Origin: F23-B02 sp963625685
Lineage (GTDB): Bacteria; Bacillota; Clostridia; Oscillospirales; Oscillospiraceae
Length of the DNA: 64,000 nt
Reading direction: 5' to 3'
Assembly (NCBI GenBank): GCA_963625685.1
Contig: CAVFTR010000001.1
Span: forward strand, 451,739-515,738
This document shows, piece after piece, positions 61,966-64,000 of this stretch. Under the pieces are notes generated by a model. The model was not told where the DNA came from. It made no database searches and was given only the letters and a program-made list of their open reading frames with translations. Position 1 is the first letter of the stretch. Each line of letters begins with the position of its first letter. Both the position numbers and the translations under genes were made by a program.

Positions 61966-62525
61966 ATCTGCTCTAATGTAATTATCCCCGCGCCGGCGCG
62001 CCGCATATCCTCAAGGTTTGCCGTCTGCACCGCGTCGCTTATCGACGATGTGCAGTCGCTCAGGACGATGACGTCATAGTCGAGTGAGAGCGCGTCGTAG
62101 CAGGTCGTGCGGATGCAGTTTGGCGTCGTTGTTCCGGCAAGCACGACGGTCTGCACGCCCAGTCTGCGCAGCACAAGGTCGAGGCCCGTCGCGAAAAACG
62201 CCGAAAAGCGCGGCTTTATGAGCACATAATCGCGCTCTGTTACCTCAAACGACTCCGGGAATGCGTCGGACATGCTCTCCGGGCAGCTCTCCGACAGTGG
62301 CTTGCCGCCCCCGGCCCAGATCTTTGCCCTCGCCCTTTCAACGTCGCTGCCGTCGGCGCGGTAGCGGCGCACGGCGTAAAACAGCGGCAGCTCTCTTTCG
62401 TGGAAGAAGCGTATAGCTTCGGCGCAGGCCGGCACGGTCGCGGCCGCCCCTGCGATGCACAGCGGCGACGAGGGGTCGATAAAGCCGCGCTGCATGTCGA
62501 TCATTATAAGTGCTGTCCTGTCCAT
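61947..62525 (-). CDS. Isochorismatase/nicotinamidase-like cysteine hydrolase
   Basis: A 192-residue hydrolase of the isochorismatase-like superfamily. It has the N-terminal Asp in ALIMIDMQRGFI (Asp8-10), the Lys in LIKPRFSAFF and the catalytic Cys in LAGTTTPNCIRTTCYDALS, i.e. the Asp-Lys-Cys triad. Nicotinamidase, biuret hydrolase or N-carbamoylsarcosine amidase activities are all possible. It starts at ATG 62525 after GGAGGAG; an upstream ATG lacks a ribosome site. Confidence 0.9.
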   Translation of the reverse strand: MDRTALIMIDMQRGFIDPSSPLCIAGAAATVPACAEAIRFFHERELPLFYAVRRYRADGSDVERARAKIWAGGGKPLSESCPESMSDAFPESFEVTERDYVLIKPRFSAFFATGLDLVLRRLGVQTVVLAGTTTPNCIRTTCYDALSLDYDVIVLSDCTSSISDAVQTANLEDMRRAGAGIITLEQMKNHGF

Positions 62526-62581
62526 AGTCTCCTCCTGAGGATCATTCGGCTCCATGATAGCACAGGCGCGCACCCGATGGC

Positions 62582-62619
62582 AAGAAAAACCTCCGGCCCA
62601 AAGGCCGGGGGTTTTTCTT
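62582..62619 (-). terminator. Terminator of the right-hand SLH gene
   Basis: AAGAAAAACCtCCGGCC/GGCCgGGGGTTTTTCTT stem with a 4-base loop, directly after the SLH gene's stop. Confidence 0.88.
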
Positions 62620-62630
62620 GCTGTTTTGTT

Positions 62631-64000
62631 TTATTTTTCGAGCTGGGCGAGACGGTGCAGGAATGCTGCCGCCTGGCCGCGGGTGCAGTTATCGTCGGGC
62701 GAGAACGTGGTGCTGCTCGTGCCCTTGGTGACGCCGTTGGAGGAGGCCCATGCGACCGCAGCCTTGTACCAATCCTGGGTCAGGTCGGTGAAGGGAGCGG
62801 CGTTTTCGGCCGTCTCAAAGCCGTTGAGGCGCCACAGCATGGTGACGAACATCGCGCGGGTGCAGGTGCCGTCGGGATCGAACAGGTTGTTGCCGATGCC
62901 CTTGACGATGCCCTTTTCTACCGCCCATGCGACCGCTTCCTTATACCAGTCCTGGGTCAGGTCGCTGAAGCCGGCGGCCTTTTCGGCCTTCGGGGAGCCG
63001 GACATGCGCCACAGCATGGTGACGACCTGTGCGCGGGTCAGATCGTCGTCGGCGTTGTAGTTGCCGTTCTCGTCGCCTACGATGATGTGATTTTTCCATG
63101 CCCACATGATATCGTCGTAGAACGCGTCGCCCTCCTTGACGTCCTTGAAGGGCACATAGGAGGCATCGACTGCGCCGCAGACGCTGCAGAAGCCCTTATC
63201 GAAGCTGTGCGCGGCCTTGGGAGTCTCCTTCTGTGCGGTGAGGACCGCGTTGCAGACCGAGCAGTGCTTGCCCTCGGTCAGGCCGGTCTTCTCACAGGTG
63301 GCGGCGACTGCCGCGTCGACTACCTCGGTGTGCGCGGCCTTGGGAGTCGCCTTCTGCGCGGTGAGGACCGCGTTGCAGACCGAGCAGTGCTTGCCCTCGG
63401 TCAGGCCGGTCTTCTCACAGGTGGCGGCGACTGCCGCGTCGACTACCTCGGTGTGCGCGGCCTTGGGAGTCGCCTTCTGCGCGGTGAGGACCGCGTTGCA
63501 GACCGAGCAGTGCTTGCCCTCGGTCAGGCCGGTCTTCTCGCAGGTGGCCGCGACTGCCGCGTCGACTACCTCGGTGTGGCCATTTGCGTTGACGTAGTCG
63601 GAAACGTAGCTGTTGCCGCAGCTGCAGGTGTAGGTCGTGTAGCCCTTATCGGTGCAGGTCGGCGCGGTGACCGCCTTGGTGTAGCTGTGAGTGTGCCCCG
63701 GAACGTAGGGGGTCAGCTTTACCTTCCAGACGGCCGTGACGGTAGTGTCCGCATTGACGGTGATCTTGTCTCCGACGGATTTTTCCGTGCCGTTAACGCT
63801 CCAGGCCTTGAACACCTTGCCGGCGGGCGCTGTGAACTTGCACTCGGGCAGTGTGTACTCCGCACCTTCCTCGACCATCACGCTGTCCATCGTGCCCGTG
63901 CCGCCGTTTTTATCGAAGCTCACGGTGTACTCGACAACGTGCTCGTCGCACTTGACGAAGAGGCCGAGCTGGACCATGTCTTCGTTATTGGGTACCGCGC
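62631..64000 (-). CDS. SLH-domain surface protein with Cys-rich tandem repeats (partial at the right edge)
   Basis: Read leftward from the window edge; the frame is still open at 64000, so the N-terminus and signal peptide lie outside. Visible residues (numbered from Met 63977) start with an InlB-type repeat (FDKNGGTGTMDSVMVEEG, 20-85). A unit HSYTKAVTAPTCTDKGYTTY follows, then three nearly identical 41-residue units (134-256), each with Cys...CSVC (TCEKTGLTEGKHCSVCNAVL), and the start of a fourth. At least two full C-terminal SLH domains follow (FKDVKEGDAFYDDIMWAWKN, FSDLTQDWYKEAVAWAVEKG, FTDLTQDWYKAAVAWASSNG). Repeated units and SLH anchors point to a surface-displayed, possibly metal-binding protein. 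Unlike protein A/B, no homopolymer tract is within the visible part. Confidence 0.9.
   Translation of the reverse strand, partial: AVPNNEDMVQLGLFVKCDEHVVEYTVSFDKNGGTGTMDSVMVEEGAEYTLPECKFTAPAGKVFKAWSVNGTEKSVGDKITVNADTTVTAVWKVKLTPYVPGHTHSYTKAVTAPTCTDKGYTTYTCSCGNSYVSDYVNANGHTEVVDAAVAATCEKTGLTEGKHCSVCNAVLTAQKATPKAAHTEVVDAAVAATCEKTGLTEGKHCSVCNAVLTAQKATPKAAHTEVVDAAVAATCEKTGLTEGKHCSVCNAVLTAQKETPKAAHSFDKGFCSVCGAVDASYVPFKDVKEGDAFYDDIMWAWKNHIIVGDENGNYNADDDLTRAQVVTMLWRMSGSPKAEKAAGFSDLTQDWYKEAVAWAVEKGIVKGIGNNLFDPDGTCTRAMFVTMLWRLNGFETAENAAPFTDLTQDWYKAAVAWASSNGVTKGTSSTTFSPDDNCTRGQAAAFLHRLAQLEK
63210..63578 (-). repeat. Three 123-bp tandem repeats in the right-hand SLH gene
   Basis: Units at 63456-63578, 63333-63455 and 63210-63332 encode 41 residues each and differ by only a few bases at the DNA level. 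Unequal recombination would change the number of Cys-pair modules. Confidence 0.9.

Noticed and set aside
63217..63597. Plus-strand frame with three 41-residue repeats
   Set aside because: It is the antisense of the tandem Cys-pair repeats of the SLH protein; repeats on one strand force repeats on the other.

Overview
The window looks like a chromosomal segment of a spore-forming, anaerobic clostridium, most likely a gut Oscillospirales-type Firmicute. The evidence is a complete spoIIAA-spoIIAB-sigF operon, SLH-anchored surface proteins, a T-box valS leader, a SAM-I metK leader, a pyrR leader, a SigI/RsgI pair, and generally GC-rich third codon positions. No rRNA, prophage, insertion sequence or CRISPR array is visible. 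The taxonomic placement is inference from gene content only.

Layout. 1-5.1 kb: a repair operon read leftward (uvrB, polA, then an unusual zincin/phosphatase-like fusion cut by the window edge). 5.1-13.4 kb: two tandem giant SLH surface proteins. They share an apparently perfect 1.33-kb 3' segment, carry different N-terminal regions, and each has a poly-G tract directly after the signal peptide that puts secretion signal and body one base out of frame. 13.4-14.0 kb: a cluster of palindromic intergenic repeats. 14.0-21.9 kb: a tightly coupled leftward operon: response regulator, Hpt, isoprenylcysteine-methyltransferase-like membrane protein, GH3-type adenylating enzyme, multi-TM hybrid histidine kinase, Wzy-like polymerase and a DUF559 endonuclease. 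22-26.3 kb: a small unknown protein, hypB with a 24-residue membrane peptide, a membrane-anchored solute-binding protein, and an ECF sigma/RsgI-like pair. 26.4-31.1 kb, rightward: cdsA, a lipid kinase, a YihY protein, a MATE exporter and an apparently leaderless small zinc-ribbon-like membrane protein.

31.1-38 kb: tRNA-Gln, the pyrR-uraA operon, a nitrilase-family amidase, DUF1643 and metK, then aroF and two tRNA-Ser genes. 38-43.3 kb: an accessory block with a secreted SLH-esterase, a secreted FGE/SUMF1-fold protein, sigI-rsgI and a candidate structured RNA. 43.4-64 kb: flavodoxin, an AraC regulator divergent from a dicarboxylate/amino acid symporter, an EamA transporter, pcrA, a second MATE exporter, the sporulation sigma-F operon, valS, an LtaS-like synthase, DegV, thioredoxin with a thioredoxin reductase lacking a normal NADPH site, glnS, a MoaB/MogA protein, an isochorismatase-like hydrolase and a further repeat-bearing SLH protein cut by the right edge.

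The two observations I rate highest are: (1) paired poly-G switches in tandem SLH genes that also share a long perfect repeat, which reads as a phase-variable, recombining surface-antigen locus; and (2) the phosphorelay/GH3/methyltransferase operon at 14.0-21.9 kb, which could make and sense a small acyl-type signal. Both functional readings are inference; the sequence features are directly visible.
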